Assembly (NCBI GenBank): GCA_054601695.1
Contig: BAAHQB010000039.1
Location: forward strand, 434,001-498,000
DNA: 64,000 nucleotides
Reading direction: 5' to 3'
From: Amorphochlora amoebiformis
Lineage: Eukaryota > Cercozoa > Chlorarachniophyceae
A program made the position numbers and the translations under genes. A model generated the notes under the pieces. That model was not told where the DNA came from. It saw only the letters and a list, made by a program, of their open reading frames with translations, and made no database searches. Positions 1-62,140 of the stretch are shown here, piece by piece. Within the stretch, counting starts at the first letter, position 1, and every line of letters begins with the position of its first letter.

Positions 1-133
1 TATTACATATATATATATATATATATGTATAAATACATACAAATAAATACATATAAATATATATATATATATATATAAATATATATATATATGTATATAG
101 TATATATATATATTTTTATGTAAATACATACAT

Positions 134-201
<68 letters not shown>

Positions 202-202
202 G

Positions 203-492
203 CATCAAAGACGGAAAGAAAGTTCTTATCGCTGCCCACGGTAACTCTCTTCGCGCTCTCGTAAAGCACCTCGATGGCATGTCGGATGAGGTTGAAAAAA
301 AAAAAATCGGAAAATATCGCACACGGGACACATGCGGGACACGTACGGGACAAGCGCAGGACAGGGAGGCGGGGGTTGGGTTAAGATAGATGTGCGCGTG
401 TAATTGTGATATATGTTTTAATGTTTTTTTATACCTTAATCTTTTCGCACACTGGGGGTAAGAAATATGTATGAATTTCAGACATATAGTTA

Positions 493-572
<80 letters not shown>

Positions 573-716
573 GTAGGAAATTACTGGATTGAATATCCCT
601 ACGGGTATTCCTCTGGTATACAATCTTGATGAGAACCTTAAGCCACTTAGCAAGTAATATACTATATAATACAGAAAATAAAGAAAATGATCGATATACG
701 CAATCATATGTATGTA

Positions 717-778
<62 letters not shown>

Positions 779-875
779 CATGCATGTTATATGTATATAT
801 ATATATATATAACTATATATATATATATATATATATACATATACATGCATGTTATATGTATATATATATATATTA

Positions 876-918
<43 letters not shown>

Positions 919-1157
919 GTGCATGTATACTCAATAATGTATATGCATGTGTCATATTCACATATGTGTATAAACAATGTATAAATATGGATATCGATAT
1001 ATTTATATATATAAATATATCTATATATTTATATATATATAGAGGTATACAAATGAAATAGGTATCTGTACATGTGTGTATGTTTTTGGTATATTATGTG
1101 TCTATATTTATACATTATTGATATACATATGTGCAGATAGATAGTACTCTTTTCATT

Positions 1158-1202
<45 letters not shown>

Positions 1203-1207
1203 ATACA

Positions 1208-1244
<37 letters not shown>

Positions 1245-1333
1245 TTTATACATACGTATATATATATATATATGTGCATTTTTATACATTATATATATAT
1301 ATATATATATATGTTTATATATGTATATAAATG

Positions 1334-1367
<34 letters not shown>

Positions 1368-1447
1368 GGATACATACATATATGAAAATATGCATATATG
1401 TAACTGAAACAGATACTAAATATCTCCACATACGTGTATAAATAAAT

Positions 1448-1485
<38 letters not shown>

Positions 1486-1579
1486 CATATATATATATAT
1501 ATATAATATATATATATATACATATATATATATTAATGTAAATACAAAAATATGTACATGTAAATACACATATATAGGA

Positions 1580-1613
<34 letters not shown>

Positions 1614-1688
1614 GAAACAGGTATTATCTGGCGGATAGTGATGAGCTGGACGCGGCTGTCAACGCTGTTGCTAACCAGGGAAAGGTAA

Positions 1689-1728
<40 letters not shown>

Positions 1729-1815
1729 AGTTATACATACATACACAAACACACACACACACACTCACAAACATGTATATATATTTATATAATTAATATA
1801 CGCTCATAAATATAT

Positions 1816-1862
<47 letters not shown>

Positions 1863-2058
1863 AAATTCACATTTTTCTTCAATATTATATATATATATAT
1901 ACATATATATATATGTATTATGTATACATATATATATATATGTATGTATGTATGTATGTGTATATATATGGAAACATAACATAAGGCTTCCGTCTCGAAT
2001 TAAAGGCTATCCGTGCATCGGTCAGGCCAACAAGAAGCCTGCCGCGTCTATGCGCTAG
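203..2058 (+). CDS. gpmA: 2,3-bisphosphoglycerate-dependent phosphoglycerate mutase, 3' part (N-terminus lies before the window)
   Basis: Glycolytic enzyme that interconverts 3- and 2-phosphoglycerate. Four exons: 203-290, 577-653, 1621-1684 and 2026-2058. Phases agree at every junction. Exon 1 reads [20 protein letters not shown], with the second catalytic histidine of the dPGM family (His184 in E. coli GpmA). Exon 2 reads [20 protein letters not shown]. Exon 3 reads [20 protein letters not shown], which aligns end to end with the bacterial-type C-terminal tail. Introns are 286, 967 and 341 bp, and the first two are mostly (TA)n. The last exon has two phase-compatible options: CAG acceptor at 2025 giving [14 protein letters not shown] (preferred), or acceptor at 1985 giving ASVSN-stop at 2003. 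The upstream exons should lie left of position 1. The family call is certain; the exact terminus is not. Confidence 0.92.
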
Positions 2059-3122
2059 ATGCGTATATGCATGCATGTGTGTTTTATATAGATTACAACG
2101 TATATCATACCGTGACTCGTGACCAGTTACTAAGTTGCATCATATTGAGATATATTTATACTGGTGTATATCTTGTATATATATATATATATATATGCCT
2201 ATATATCTAGATATATATATTTATATGTGTATAATCTAGATAATTATACTAGTATATATGATATATATATATATATATATATATATATCTAGCATATATC
2301 AAGTCTACCATCTCAGAGTATCTAGAGTCTAGAGAGTATATCACTACGTACACTCGTAAGCCGCTATTTAGATTGTACGAATATTTTGTCAATCTCGATG
2401 AATATCTAGAATACACACACATATACAACATCACAAGGATTAAAATGTACGAATTTTATAACTATCGCTGTGATAGATTAAGCATATTGAACTAGTGAAT
2501 GCAATGTCGAGTTTTTTAGCATATATATACGTTCCCAGTCAATTAATATACACATATACAGCCTGTCAATTGTTCACTGCATGAGGCCAGAGCCTAATCT
2601 ACCTCACATGCATTTCTACCGCGACCGGACACGTGTCCCCTCCGCCCGGCAGTCTGGCTTCTACCTCTGGATCTTGGTCCAGATCCTCTATTCAACTGTC
2701 GCGAGCTAATACCATCCTGATGACGAGATTGTTTTCCCTATTTACGTATTCAACAGTGGTGTCAACTGTGTGTTTTGATACATGATGTATCTTGGATGGT
2801 GTCTTAAATATATGGGCTAGATATGTATATGCATCGTTTGTGCGTGTATATATATATATATATGTATATGTGACTAGTGTGTGTGTGTGTGGTGTATATC
2901 TAGTATACAAGTGGAGATATGTGCCTAGGAAGATGTAGAGTTTTTTCGACCAATAGACAACCGTGGGACAACCGTGGGACATGAATGAAAATTTACATAA
3001 GTAATGAGATAATAATGATAATAATACAAATAATAATACATATATAACGGTGGGATATGAATGAAAAATTTACATAAGTAGTACTGATGGTAGTAATGAT
3101 AATAATACAAATAATAATAGTA

Positions 3123-3166
<44 letters not shown>

Positions 3167-3662
3167 ATATGTACGTATATCCACACAAACATACATATGT
3201 ATTTATAAGTATATATCAACACCACCGCACACACACACATATATATATATATATATAGGTATATATACAAGATATATATCTATATATATACATATATATA
3301 TATAATATACACATATATAATATATATATATATATATATATACCTTATAGTACGATTGTTTCTTGGAAGACTTTAAGTTATCACTGCTATATGTCAAAAA
3401 CAACTGTTTGTACACACATATATATATATATATTTATATATATATATATATATGTTAGGGTTAGGACAAGGGTTAGAAATAGGGCTTAGATCCAGGTTAG
3501 GGTTAGGGTTAGGGTTAGGGTTGGGGTTAGAGGGCTAGGTTTAAGATAATGGTTAGATAAGGGTTAGGGTTTGGTTAGAGTTAGGGTTAAGGTTAGGACA
3601 CAGGTTAGAAATAGGGCTTAGATGTAGGGTTAGGGTTAGGGTTATATATATATATATATATT

Positions 3663-3700
<38 letters not shown>

Positions 3701-3775
3701 TATCGTGGTATATTTACATCTATAATAAGTATACATGCATATATATTTATATGTATATATATTTATATATAAACA

Positions 3776-3815
<40 letters not shown>

Positions 3816-3905
3816 CTGTGTGTGTGTGGATGAAAATGCATAGATATGCACGTACATACATACAATATATATATATATATATACTGTATATATATATATA
3901 TATAC

Positions 3906-3953
<48 letters not shown>

Positions 3954-4044
3954 TTTATATATTGGAAAACATACAAATATATATATATATATATACATAC
4001 ATACATACATATAAATACATCCATATATATACATATATGTAAAG

Positions 4045-4075
<31 letters not shown>

Positions 4076-4230
4076 TATACACACTCATATGTACATCTAC
4101 ATATACATATTGATACTCACACACCTCCTAACAACATTATCCTGTCGAATTTTCCGAAAAATCTCAGATGCTATCCCTGCTTCCTGCCAATCGCCTCCCC
4201 TCTAAATAAAAGTTTCAAATCGGGATTTTC
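2059..4230. other. intergenic stretch after gpm
   Basis: No gene recognised. It holds short (TA)n runs, a moderately complex stretch at 2440-2720 with one short open frame (about 2600-2708, plus), and a near-duplicate pair around 2983-3010 and 3050-3080 (both contain GAATGAAAA and TTTACATAAGTA). A degenerate TTAGGG array lies at 3453-3645, then (TA)n to 4080. A unique island at 4110-4230 contains an AATAAA at about 4206. It may be a 3' end of some transcript, but I could not assign it. Confidence 0.5.
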
Positions 4231-4500
4231 TTCTCTTCCTCCTCTCTCTCCCTCTCCCCCTATCTCCCTCTCTCTTTCTTTCTCTTTCCCTCTCTCTTCC
4301 TCTCTCTTCCTTTCTCTCTCCCTCTATCTTTCTTTCTCTCTCCCTCTCTCTTTCTTTCTCTTTCTTTCTCTCTCCCTCTCTCTTTCTTTCTCTCTCCCTC
4401 TCTCTCTCTCTCTCTCCCTCTCTCTCTTCCTCTCTTCTCTTAATCTTTCTCTCTCTCTCTCTCTTCCTCTCTTCTCTTAATCTTCCTCTTTCTCTCTCTC

Positions 4501-4534
<34 letters not shown>

Positions 4535-5290
4535 CTCTCTCTCTCTTCCTGTCTGACTTCTCCCTCCCTCTCTCTCTTTCTATCTCTCTCCCTCATTCTC
4601 TCTCTCTCCCTCATTCTCTCTCTCTCTCTCTCTCCCCCTCATTCTCTCTCTCTCTCCCTCTTTCTCTCTCGCGCTCTCTTCCACTTTCGGGAGAGCATAA
4701 AGGGAAGATGAAGAGAGAGACAGAGAGAGAGTTTGGGAGAAGAGAGAGAAAGGAAGAGAGAGAGAGACAAAGAGAGAGAGAGAGAGTTTGGGAGAAGAGA
4801 GAGAAAGGAAGAGAGAGAGAGACAAAGAGAGAGAGAGACAAAGAGAGAGAGAGAGACAAAGAGAGAGAGAGAGACAAAGAGAGAGAGAGAGACAAAGAGA
4901 GAAGAGAGAAAGGAAGAGAGAGAGAGACAAAGAGAGAGAGAGAGAGAGTTTGAGAGAAGAATGAGAGAGTTTGAGAGAGAGAGACAAAGAGAGAGAGAGT
5001 TTGAGAGAGAGAGAGTTTGAGAGAGAGAGAGAGTTTGAGAGAGAGAGGAAGAGAGATAGAGGAAGAGAGAGACACACACACATAAAGAGAGAGAGTGTGG
5101 GGGAGAAGAGAGAGAGAAAGAGATAGACAGAAAGAGAGAGAGAGGGAAAAGAGAGAGAGGAAGAGAGAGAGAGGGAGAGGGAGAAAAGAGAGAGAGAAGA
5201 GAGAGAGAGAAACAGAGAGAGAGAGGGAGATAGGGAGGGGAAGAGAGGGAGAGAGAGAGATAGAGAGAAGGTTTTGAGAGCTCTCTCTCA
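4231..5290. repeat. pyrimidine (CT)n block followed by purine (GA)n block
   Basis: Plus-strand pyrimidine-only sequence (about 4231-4680) flips to purine-only sequence (about 4700-5290) around a short spacer with the motif TTCCACTTTCGGGAGAG. The two halves are roughly complementary, so the locus could fold as a large imperfect hairpin or as triplex (H-DNA). The LS-rich and RE-rich frames here are repeat translations. Confidence 0.85.
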
Positions 5291-5380
5291 TATATCTGTG
5301 TATATGTTTTCGTATATGTGTGTGTACATATACATATATATATATGTATATATATATATGTATATAATATAACTACATAC

Positions 5381-5404
<24 letters not shown>

Positions 5405-5419
<15 letters not shown>

Positions 5420-5446
5420 AACCTCAGCTCTCTCTCTCATGCCGTA

Positions 5447-5486
<40 letters not shown>

Positions 5487-5536
5487 AACATATATATACA
5501 CATAAATACATATACATATACATATATATATATATA

Positions 5537-5574
<38 letters not shown>

Positions 5575-5796
5575 AATATACATACACATACACATACACA
5601 TATACATATGCATATAAGACATATATCCGACCTCAGCCCTCTGAAGAGAAGGCAACCATTCCGTGGAAAAAGCACCAATTGGCGGGAATTGGGTCATTTT
5701 ACCTATTTTAAGGCCGTTTTTTCTGTTTCTTACGGGTAGAATTAGGGTTAGAGTTAGGGTTAGGGTTAGGGCTAGGGTTAGAAATGTTGATATGGA

Positions 5797-5827
<31 letters not shown>

Positions 5828-6059
5828 ATAATTATATCTTCATTGTACAATGTATATTTATACACATATATGTACTTCCATATGATATATATTTTATCAT
5901 ATGTATATATATATATATATATATATAATTATGTATATATATATATACATATATGTATATAGATGTATAAATTATGTGTGTATAAATTTTACATATATAT
6001 ATATATACAATATATATATTATATATATATATATATATATTATATTTCTACATATATAT

Positions 6060-6108
<49 letters not shown>

Positions 6109-6349
6109 CATATATATCTTTATTATCCAGCGGTTCTAATGTAAGAACTATATATGTGGGTATATATATAAGATATATATATATATCTACTTATATATAT
6201 TTACATAGGTTATCTAAACGTATTTATATACACACACGCACATGAATATATATATATATATACATATATAGTTACATACATACATACATAAATGTATATA
6301 TATATATATTACATATATATATTATATATACATATATATATATTTATAT

Positions 6350-6385
<36 letters not shown>

Positions 6386-6440
6386 TCGAAATACACCAAC
6401 ATTCATTATCCACGGGCGTGTACATATGTTTTTCTATGTA
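5405..6440 (-). other. possible 3' exons of the renalase-like gene, or of an unknown gene
   Basis: Minus-strand islands between (TA)n runs look exon-like but could not be chained with confidence. 6433 downwards has a TAG acceptor and reads [10 protein letters not shown], and is phase-compatible with the exon ending at 6506. About 6130-6155 reads either LTLEPLDNK or a short tail ending in TAA, depending on the donor used. About 5640-5705 reads [20 protein letters not shown]. About 5413-5440 repeats its RAEV end. Either the renalase-like protein has a C-terminal extension or another gene ends here. Confidence 0.35.
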
Positions 6441-6443
6441 TGC

Positions 6444-6501
<58 letters not shown>

Positions 6502-6505
6502 GCAC

Positions 6506-21227
<14,722 letters not shown>

Positions 21228-21589
21228 CGACGTGATTAATTTTTTGTCACTGGGTGTGACTTATAGGTGTGACAGAAATGTTAGATATCGATATATCAAT
21301 ATTAAGATATACTTTGTATAGATATAACTTTAAGAATTAATATTCGAATATCCATCTTCAATATCTCGACAATGGAGAGCAATTGGAGACCAAACTGTTT
21401 GGTTGGCCCAAAAAAATATCAAAGGCTGGTGCGATGGGGCTGAAGTTGTAAGGTTGAAGTTACGGTACGTGACGATATTACGTCTGGCATTGTAGTTGAA
21501 TCAAAAATTACATCTGTCAATTGATGTACATACAATATATATACTATAGTATACATGTATGATGTATATGTAGTATTATGTACTATGTA

Positions 21590-21654
<65 letters not shown>

Positions 21655-21815
21655 GTATATATATATTATATATATATGTATAATGTATATACATACATAT
21701 AACATTATATACATATATATATATATGTTATATGTATATTTACATATATAAGTTTATAACTGTCATTTGAGGTATATACAATATATATACACATACTATA
21801 GTATACACATATATG

Positions 21816-21861
<46 letters not shown>

Positions 21862-22403
21862 TATGTTATATATATACAATTACTTACACACACATACACT
21901 AGCCACACATATGATGTGACGTATCGTATATAATTATCATATTATAAACCGTTTAGTATCTAGAGTATATTCCACCGTATAATATTGGCAGTAAAGATAA
22001 AAAACCCAACGCTAGTGTAGACTAGTAGAGTTAGACACCTGGTCATATCATTCCGTCACCTTCTGTTGATACAGACCAAATAGTGTACTACGTCAACAGT
22101 TGTACTGAATACTACATCACTAAATGTATTAGTACATGTAGCAGTCAACTTGATAAATTTAATTTATTATTTTACGTGGACTCGTAAAAAGTGTGAAAAG
22201 TCTATGAATTCAGAATTCTATTGCAATATTCACTTTTAACAATCTCACGTGTTACAAGCTTAACTTCGGATCTCAATTGGCAACGCTTCCTTGACATATT
22301 CACTTTCAAGACTAGTCTTGAATTGTATAAACCCTATCTGCAGTTGTACGTAGACTACAGTTGAAAAGCTGTACTCGGGCTAGTCGGGCGATATCGATCT
22401 TAA
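21228..22403. other. intergenic region, 5' of the renalase-like gene and 3' of the CDGSH gene
   Basis: Moderately AT-rich, mostly unique sequence with (TA)n at 21595-21680 and 21815-21860. The 21228-21560 part should carry the promoter of the minus-strand renalase-like gene. No recognisable coding sequence or RNA gene was seen. Confidence 0.6.
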
Positions 22404-23162
22404 TTATTCCTTAGGACCAGAGACGATGAGCGGGCCAACATTATCTCCACTCTGTTTATTCCACTTGGCATGGGTGCCGTCACAGAGCGGGAAAGTTCTG
22501 TAAAAAAAGAGCGATTTTAATTAGGAGATGAGGAGGCGAATCAGTCATATGCCCGGGAAAGAGAAAAGCACACAGTAAAACGTTCGCCCTATCAGTACGC
22601 ACCCGGATTTCCAGCATCGGCAGTAGACCTTCTTCTCGCCAACCTTGAGCTCTTCCATCGTCACGACCTAAAATATCGTGATTCAAAAGGAGCCCGTTCA
22701 TACACATACATGAACGTGGGATGAATTGGATGCCTCAACAAGCAAACTTCTCACACTGGTGTCACACTCCGAAAGTATAACCTCCCCAATTACCTTAGAC
22801 TTCGGAAAAGAGAGTGAAAAATGTGTCCAGAGATATAACACACCTTGGGAGATTCCAAGTCGACTAGCTCGTTGATCTTCTCAGCACGGCCTGAGATACA
22901 TCCACATCGCTATGTTCAACCTGTACCAGACGAAAAATCCAGCCGCCCAGCCTGCCATACCCTATAAAAATGAATTTGAGGTACCCCTAAGATGCCCCAT
23001 TCGACGACCGACTCCGTACGCTGCCCGCGGGGTACGAAATACATGCGAAGTTGCGCGGTAAACCGATGGAGCAGATCTTGCCGCTCGAGAAATCATAGGA
23101 GAACCCAGGAGAGAGGCACTTGAGGCACAAACAAGGAGACAAACGAGGGATCGTCCAAGCAT
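22404..23162 (-). CDS. CDGSH iron-sulfur domain protein (mitoNEET/CISD type)
   Basis: Binds a redox-active 2Fe-2S cluster through three Cys and one His, and acts in Fe-S/iron handling at organelle membranes. Four exons: 22985-23162, 22844-22890, 22603-22667, 22404-22497; 127 aa. Phases match. The cluster motif is [18 protein letters not shown] followed by SGDNVGPLI, nearly identical to animal mitoNEET. The ligands are the two Cys of CRC, the Cys of LCDG and the final His. The N-terminus has a hydrophobic stretch (residues 5-20) and then an Arg/Ser-rich segment (about 23-58) with no Asp or Glu. This looks like a bipartite or mitochondrial targeting leader instead of the classic single anchor. 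A membrane-like frame in intron 1 (MAGWAAGFF at about 22940) cannot be spliced in phase with good sites. Introns are 94, 176 and 105 bp and repeat-free. Divergent from eIF5A, 284 bp apart. Confidence 0.93.
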
Positions 23163-23446
23163 GTGGTGCGAAAGTATTAAACGATGAGGAGTGAATGGAA
23201 GGGGAGTGTCGGAATCCCCTAGAATCCCTGAGAAATAACCGGTAATACCTGATAATCCCCGGCGGTTCAATTGACGGAGCCTCGGATGCGCTAGTGCCCG
23301 GTACTACCCGTCAGCTACCGGATTGAGAGGAAGATTTGGTGGAATTATCTAAACTGTTTGCCGAACTTTTATGATTCGGAAGGGTCGGCGTACATTATCA
23401 GCGTTGCGTGGGTCTCCTCCCGTCGGACACAGAAGCAAGCGATAAG
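23163..23446. promoter_or_regulatory. shared divergent promoter region of the CDGSH and eIF5A genes
   Basis: 284 bp between two divergent start codons, unique and of balanced composition, without (TA)n. No clear TATA box or initiator was identified. It contains CCCGGTACTACCC at about 23297, similar to a GC-rich island near 45556-45608. Promoter role is inferred from geometry only. Confidence 0.5.
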
Positions 23447-24130
23447 ATGGATCAGCCGAAGGTCGAGGGTCTAAACCAGCATGAAGGATCGCACGTCAAG
23501 TTGAAGTCCTACCTGATGATGAAAGGACGTCCTTGCATCTGCACCAAAGTCTCCTTCGCCAAGCCTGGAAAACACGGTACATCCCTGGAATTCCGGCATC
23601 TGTCCGCAGAGGCTGATGCTGTATTTCAGGACACGTCAAGTGCAACATCGTTGGAGCCGACCTTCTCATCATGGATAAAAAGTACCAGCACATGGTGAGC
23701 GATATATTCTTTCAAAATCTCGATCATTTGTAAGCTGACCTATCCGTGCAATTCAGTGCCCCGGTCACGAAATGATCGAGATCCCTGAGGTCAAAAAGTA
23801 CGACCTCGCCGTCTCTCACTTCGAGACCTCCAATGAGGGCAAGGATGTCGTCATCGACGAGATCGTCGCTTTCACTGAGGATTCTGATGAGATAACCCTG
23901 AAGTACAAAGGTAATTCTCCGATATGATCTTTCCTCCCTCAACTGACTCCTTCCGAACAGATGAGGATCCCATGCATCGTGAGGCCCATAAACTCTTCAA
24001 GGAGCTCGAAGCTAACGAAGACGATACCAAGGAAGTCGTGCTCTCCATTATTCAGGCCACCGTCGGCCAGGCCGGAAACTACTCTTGGGAGGAGAAGATC
24101 GACAAGGTCCAGCTCAGGGTTGCCGATTAA
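23447..24130 (+). CDS. eIF5A: eukaryotic translation initiation factor 5A
   Basis: Elongation/termination factor that relieves ribosome stalling and carries the hypusine modification. Exons: 23447-23576, 23630-23694, 23757-23910, 23961-24130; 172 aa, phases 1, 0, 1. The SH3-like N-domain has KGRPC (residues 26-30) and the hypusine loop AKPGKHGHVK with the modifiable Lys at residue 42. The C-terminal OB-type domain reads KKYDLAVSHFETSNEGKDVV. Introns are only 53, 62 and 50 bp, each GT...AG. CTGAT or CTGAC in each is a plausible branch site, about 10-20 bases before the acceptor. The start is the first ATG in frame; an open frame extends 39 bases upstream without ATG. The loop has AKPGKHG where most eukaryotes have SKTGKHG, and the body is divergent. 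Confidence 0.97.
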
Positions 24131-24154
24131 AGAACCCCAAGGAATTCAAGCACA

Positions 24155-24179
24155 AGGCCTGCCATTTCCGCGCAGGCCT
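24155..24179 (+). other. 3' UTR hairpin of eIF5A
   Basis: A perfect 8-bp stem, AGGCCTGC paired with GCAGGCCT around a 9-base loop, begins 24 bases after the eIF5A stop. It could affect 3' end formation or mRNA stability; function is inferred. Confidence 0.5.
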
Positions 24180-24845
24180 ATGGCTTATACTCCGGGGGTT
24201 GGGCGAAATGCTTGGTGGAGGCATCGACCACCTCTACGGAGGGGAGGGTTGTTGGAATTATAAAGAATGGCGGACAGGTGGCGGACTAGAGAGAGCATTT
24301 GGGGGTTTCTAGCAATAGTTCCTAGTTCTTCGCCACCACGAATTACCCACATCACAACGCAAAAATTGCAAATGTCCTCGTGTTGGCTGATCACTGAACT
24401 TAAGTTGATTTGACAAACAATGATTGATAACTTTCAACAGCAACGTGCAGTGATTAGTAATTATCATGGTGTTATGTGAATTCTTATATATTCGGAACGT
24501 GGAATGTCTAGGACGTCTGCTAGGTCTAGATTAGAATTAAAAATTACAGAAATTTATTAATATTCTAGATATTACAGACACCGGATAGCCTAATTTCTAG
24601 CTAGATACATCATAGCCAATTTTCCATAGTTTAGATGGTATAGATCATCATCTAGTCATACGGTCTAATACTACTTACAAGTTACAACAAATACTAGAAC
24701 GAAGTACTCGGACAACGTGTAGATAGACTCTGAGATATCTTGTCAAAGTAGTCATATACTCTAGTACTACGCGTATATATACGTACATCAAAAGAACGCG
24801 CACGCGGTGTCATACATGTTCTACTGAGTAAGAATTAATATACTG

Positions 24846-24922
<77 letters not shown>

Positions 24923-25032
24923 TATTTGATGATCATACGGTAACATATACACTCACATATTCTAGTATATACACACACATACGTAATCGTTGATTCGTTA
25001 TGATACTAGAAAGTTAAATACATCCAGCGCCT

Positions 25033-25074
<42 letters not shown>

Positions 25075-25120
25075 ATGCTGAAGCTAAATGTCACGTACTC
25101 ATTAAAATAATTTTGGTTAG
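24180..25120. other. intergenic region between eIF5A and the next (convergent) gene
   Basis: Unique, AT-rich sequence with (TA)n at about 24853-24917 and 25037-25070. No coding signal recognised. The two flanking genes are tail to tail here. Confidence 0.6.
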
Positions 25121-30743
<5,623 letters not shown>

Positions 30744-30837
30744 CTAGTATATATATATATATATGTACATGTATATATATGTATATATATACATATACAT
30801 ATCCAATAGTCTTGCAATAAACTTCCTCATGCTTGTC

Positions 30838-30912
<75 letters not shown>

Positions 30913-30958
30913 ATATATATATATATATCCCATAGCCTTGAATAAACTTTTTCATAGT

Positions 30959-31008
<50 letters not shown>

Positions 31009-31109
31009 CGGATTCTTTGGCTCATAGCCTTGCAATAAACTTTTTCATAGTATATATATTATATATATATACTATTTACATATATATATATATTTGTATA
31101 TAATATATA

Positions 31110-31143
<34 letters not shown>

Positions 31144-31294
31144 TGAATATGAAATTTTGATAGTTTTAAAAAATATAATATACACATATATATATATACA
31201 CACATATATATATATATATATATTAAGAAGCTGATTGCAATGGTATGGCCTCACATACATATATATATATACACATATATATATATATATAATA

Positions 31295-31332
<38 letters not shown>

Positions 31333-31433
31333 TATATATGTATATATATATATATATTCATATGTATACATATACATGTGTATATATATTCACACACACA
31401 CACACATACATATACTTATATAAAATAGATATG

Positions 31434-31469
<36 letters not shown>

Positions 31470-31514
31470 TATCATATAAATATAATTTTATGAAGGAAGA
31501 GATATATGTGATCT

Positions 31515-31584
<70 letters not shown>

Positions 31585-31617
31585 AATACAATTTCCCACG
31601 CGCACCCATACGCATGC

Positions 31618-31670
<53 letters not shown>

Positions 31671-31743
31671 ATATATAATGTGTATGTATTATGTATATAT
31701 GTATATATGTATATATATATATAAATGTGTGCATACATACAAG

Positions 31744-31800
<57 letters not shown>

Positions 31801-31840
31801 AATAGATACATATATATATATATATACAATATATACATAA

Positions 31841-31880
<40 letters not shown>

Positions 31881-31894
31881 CATATAATTATACT

Positions 31895-60567
<28,673 letters not shown>

Positions 60568-60887
60568 GCGCCGAGGGGAAGGGGGGAGGAAGAAAATCTA
60601 GATTCGATTTTTAGGTAATTTTAATACAAGTTACGAGGTTTTGTTGCTCGGAAAGGGTAGATTTCAGAGAGAGATATAATTTTATTGCTAGCATTTGAGG
60701 ACAGAAGGGGGGGAGAAGGGGGGGGGAGGGTTTACCAGCCCGGCGAGTGCGATCCCCAAGACGCATGGGTGGGTGGACATGCGAAGTTTTAACTATTTGG
60801 TGGATATGTAAGATAAGATATCCGAATAGCAAAAGATAAATATGTAAATCTTGTAAAAGAATTCTTCGCCAAGCAAGAGATGATGCT

Positions 60888-61370
60888 TTATCTCGCCCTA
60901 TTCGTGGCCGTGAATGTAACCCTGTTCCCCCCCCCCTCCTCCTTTCGGTTCACGTATAACAAGATAGATCCTATCTGCACACCCTGTTTTCTAATTTTCC
61001 CGCGAAAATTGAGTAAGATATACCAAATATGAACCAATTCTCCCCTCGGAGAAATATCCGGCTCGCTCTCTCCCCCCTCGAGCGGAAGATCTTCAAATTC
61101 TCCCTCAAAAATTGACGAAAAGGCCCTATTCAACCCAATATTGAATTCCGGGGGTGGGTTGGGTCGCCTCAAAATTAGCCCCAATTTGAAAAATGTATCC
61201 GATTTTATCGCATAGGGTACCCCTTCGTCCCGTCCCCGAGTCACTACATATGCGCGCAACGTCGACGTAGCCCGAGTATGTATCTCTCTGCTTTCTCCCT
61301 GCTTTCCCATTCTTTTTCCCTCTATCCCAGCCTCCCTTGAGAAATCAAAGAAAAGGCTTTTTGGCCACAC
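60888..61370 (-). CDS. unassigned open reading frame of about 160 codons
   Basis: Lies in a 1.2-kb island free of (TA)n, upstream of the LRR gene. Starts at an ATG (MWPKSLFFDFSREAG) and ends in a stop. The sequence is mixed in composition (for example YVVTRGRDEGVPYAIKSDTF, SSIFEGEFEDLPLEGGESEP) but matches no family I know. Two C runs (about 60931-60939 and 61072-61077) raise the chance of sequencing length errors. It could be a 5' exon or UTR of the LRR gene, a small gene, or chance. Confidence 0.35.
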   Translation of the reverse strand: MWPKSLFFDFSREAGIEGKRMGKQGESREIHTRATSTLRAYVVTRGRDEGVPYAIKSDTFFKLGLILRRPNPPPEFNIGLNRAFSSIFEGEFEDLPLEGGESEPDISPRGELVHIWYILLNFRGKIRKQGVQIGSILLYVNRKEEGGGNRVTFTATNRAR

Positions 61371-61678
61371 ACTATTCCTTTGACCCTCGTTGTATTTGGC
61401 GGGTGGGTGTTGTGTTTTTCGCGGGTGGGTGTTGTGTTTTTCGCGGGTGGATGTTGTGTTTGGGGCGGGGGTTGAGGTGTGTATGATATTTCGGGGGGGG
61501 GGAGTAGCTGAATCGAAGAGGAGCTTTTGCCAGAGCTTTGATGGTACGGTGGTTAGGGTTGCGGTTCGGATGAAGGCTGTGTTCTTTTAGAGTTAGGTTT
61601 CGGTTGAAAGAGAGTTAAGGTTGGGTTAGTGTTCGAACTGGGTCACAGAAATTAGTATGTGCATATGCAAATATATAA

Positions 61679-61723
<45 letters not shown>

Positions 61724-61728
61724 ATACT

Positions 61729-61769
<41 letters not shown>

Positions 61770-61822
61770 GTGGTGGTATAATATTACCGATGAAATTCCA
61801 AATCCTAGTCATATCGTACTGG

Positions 61823-61899
<77 letters not shown>

Positions 61900-61983
61900 T
61901 GTGTGTGTGTATTATAAGTATAACTACATTTCAATGTGCACATACAATATATATATTATATATATATATCATATATATATATA

Positions 61984-62048
<65 letters not shown>

Positions 62049-62106
62049 ATGCAAATGAAAATATATATTATATATTTCTACGTATATATGTATAGATAAA
62101 TGTATA

Positions 62107-62140
<34 letters not shown>

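Noticed and set aside
3-1774. Long YIYIYI or CVCVCV reading frames here and throughout the window
   Set aside because: They are translations of (TA)n and (CA)n arrays, open in several frames on both strands at once, with no codon or domain signal.
2592-2708. Short plus-strand frame with HFYRDRTRVPSARQSGFYLW
   Set aside because: No splice context, no homology that I recognise, and no neighbouring exon in phase.
22935-22970. Membrane-anchor-like frame [13 protein letters not shown] in the CDGSH gene
   Set aside because: It lies in intron 1. Every good donor/acceptor pair that would include it shifts the downstream frame; only a weak GTCTGG donor would work.
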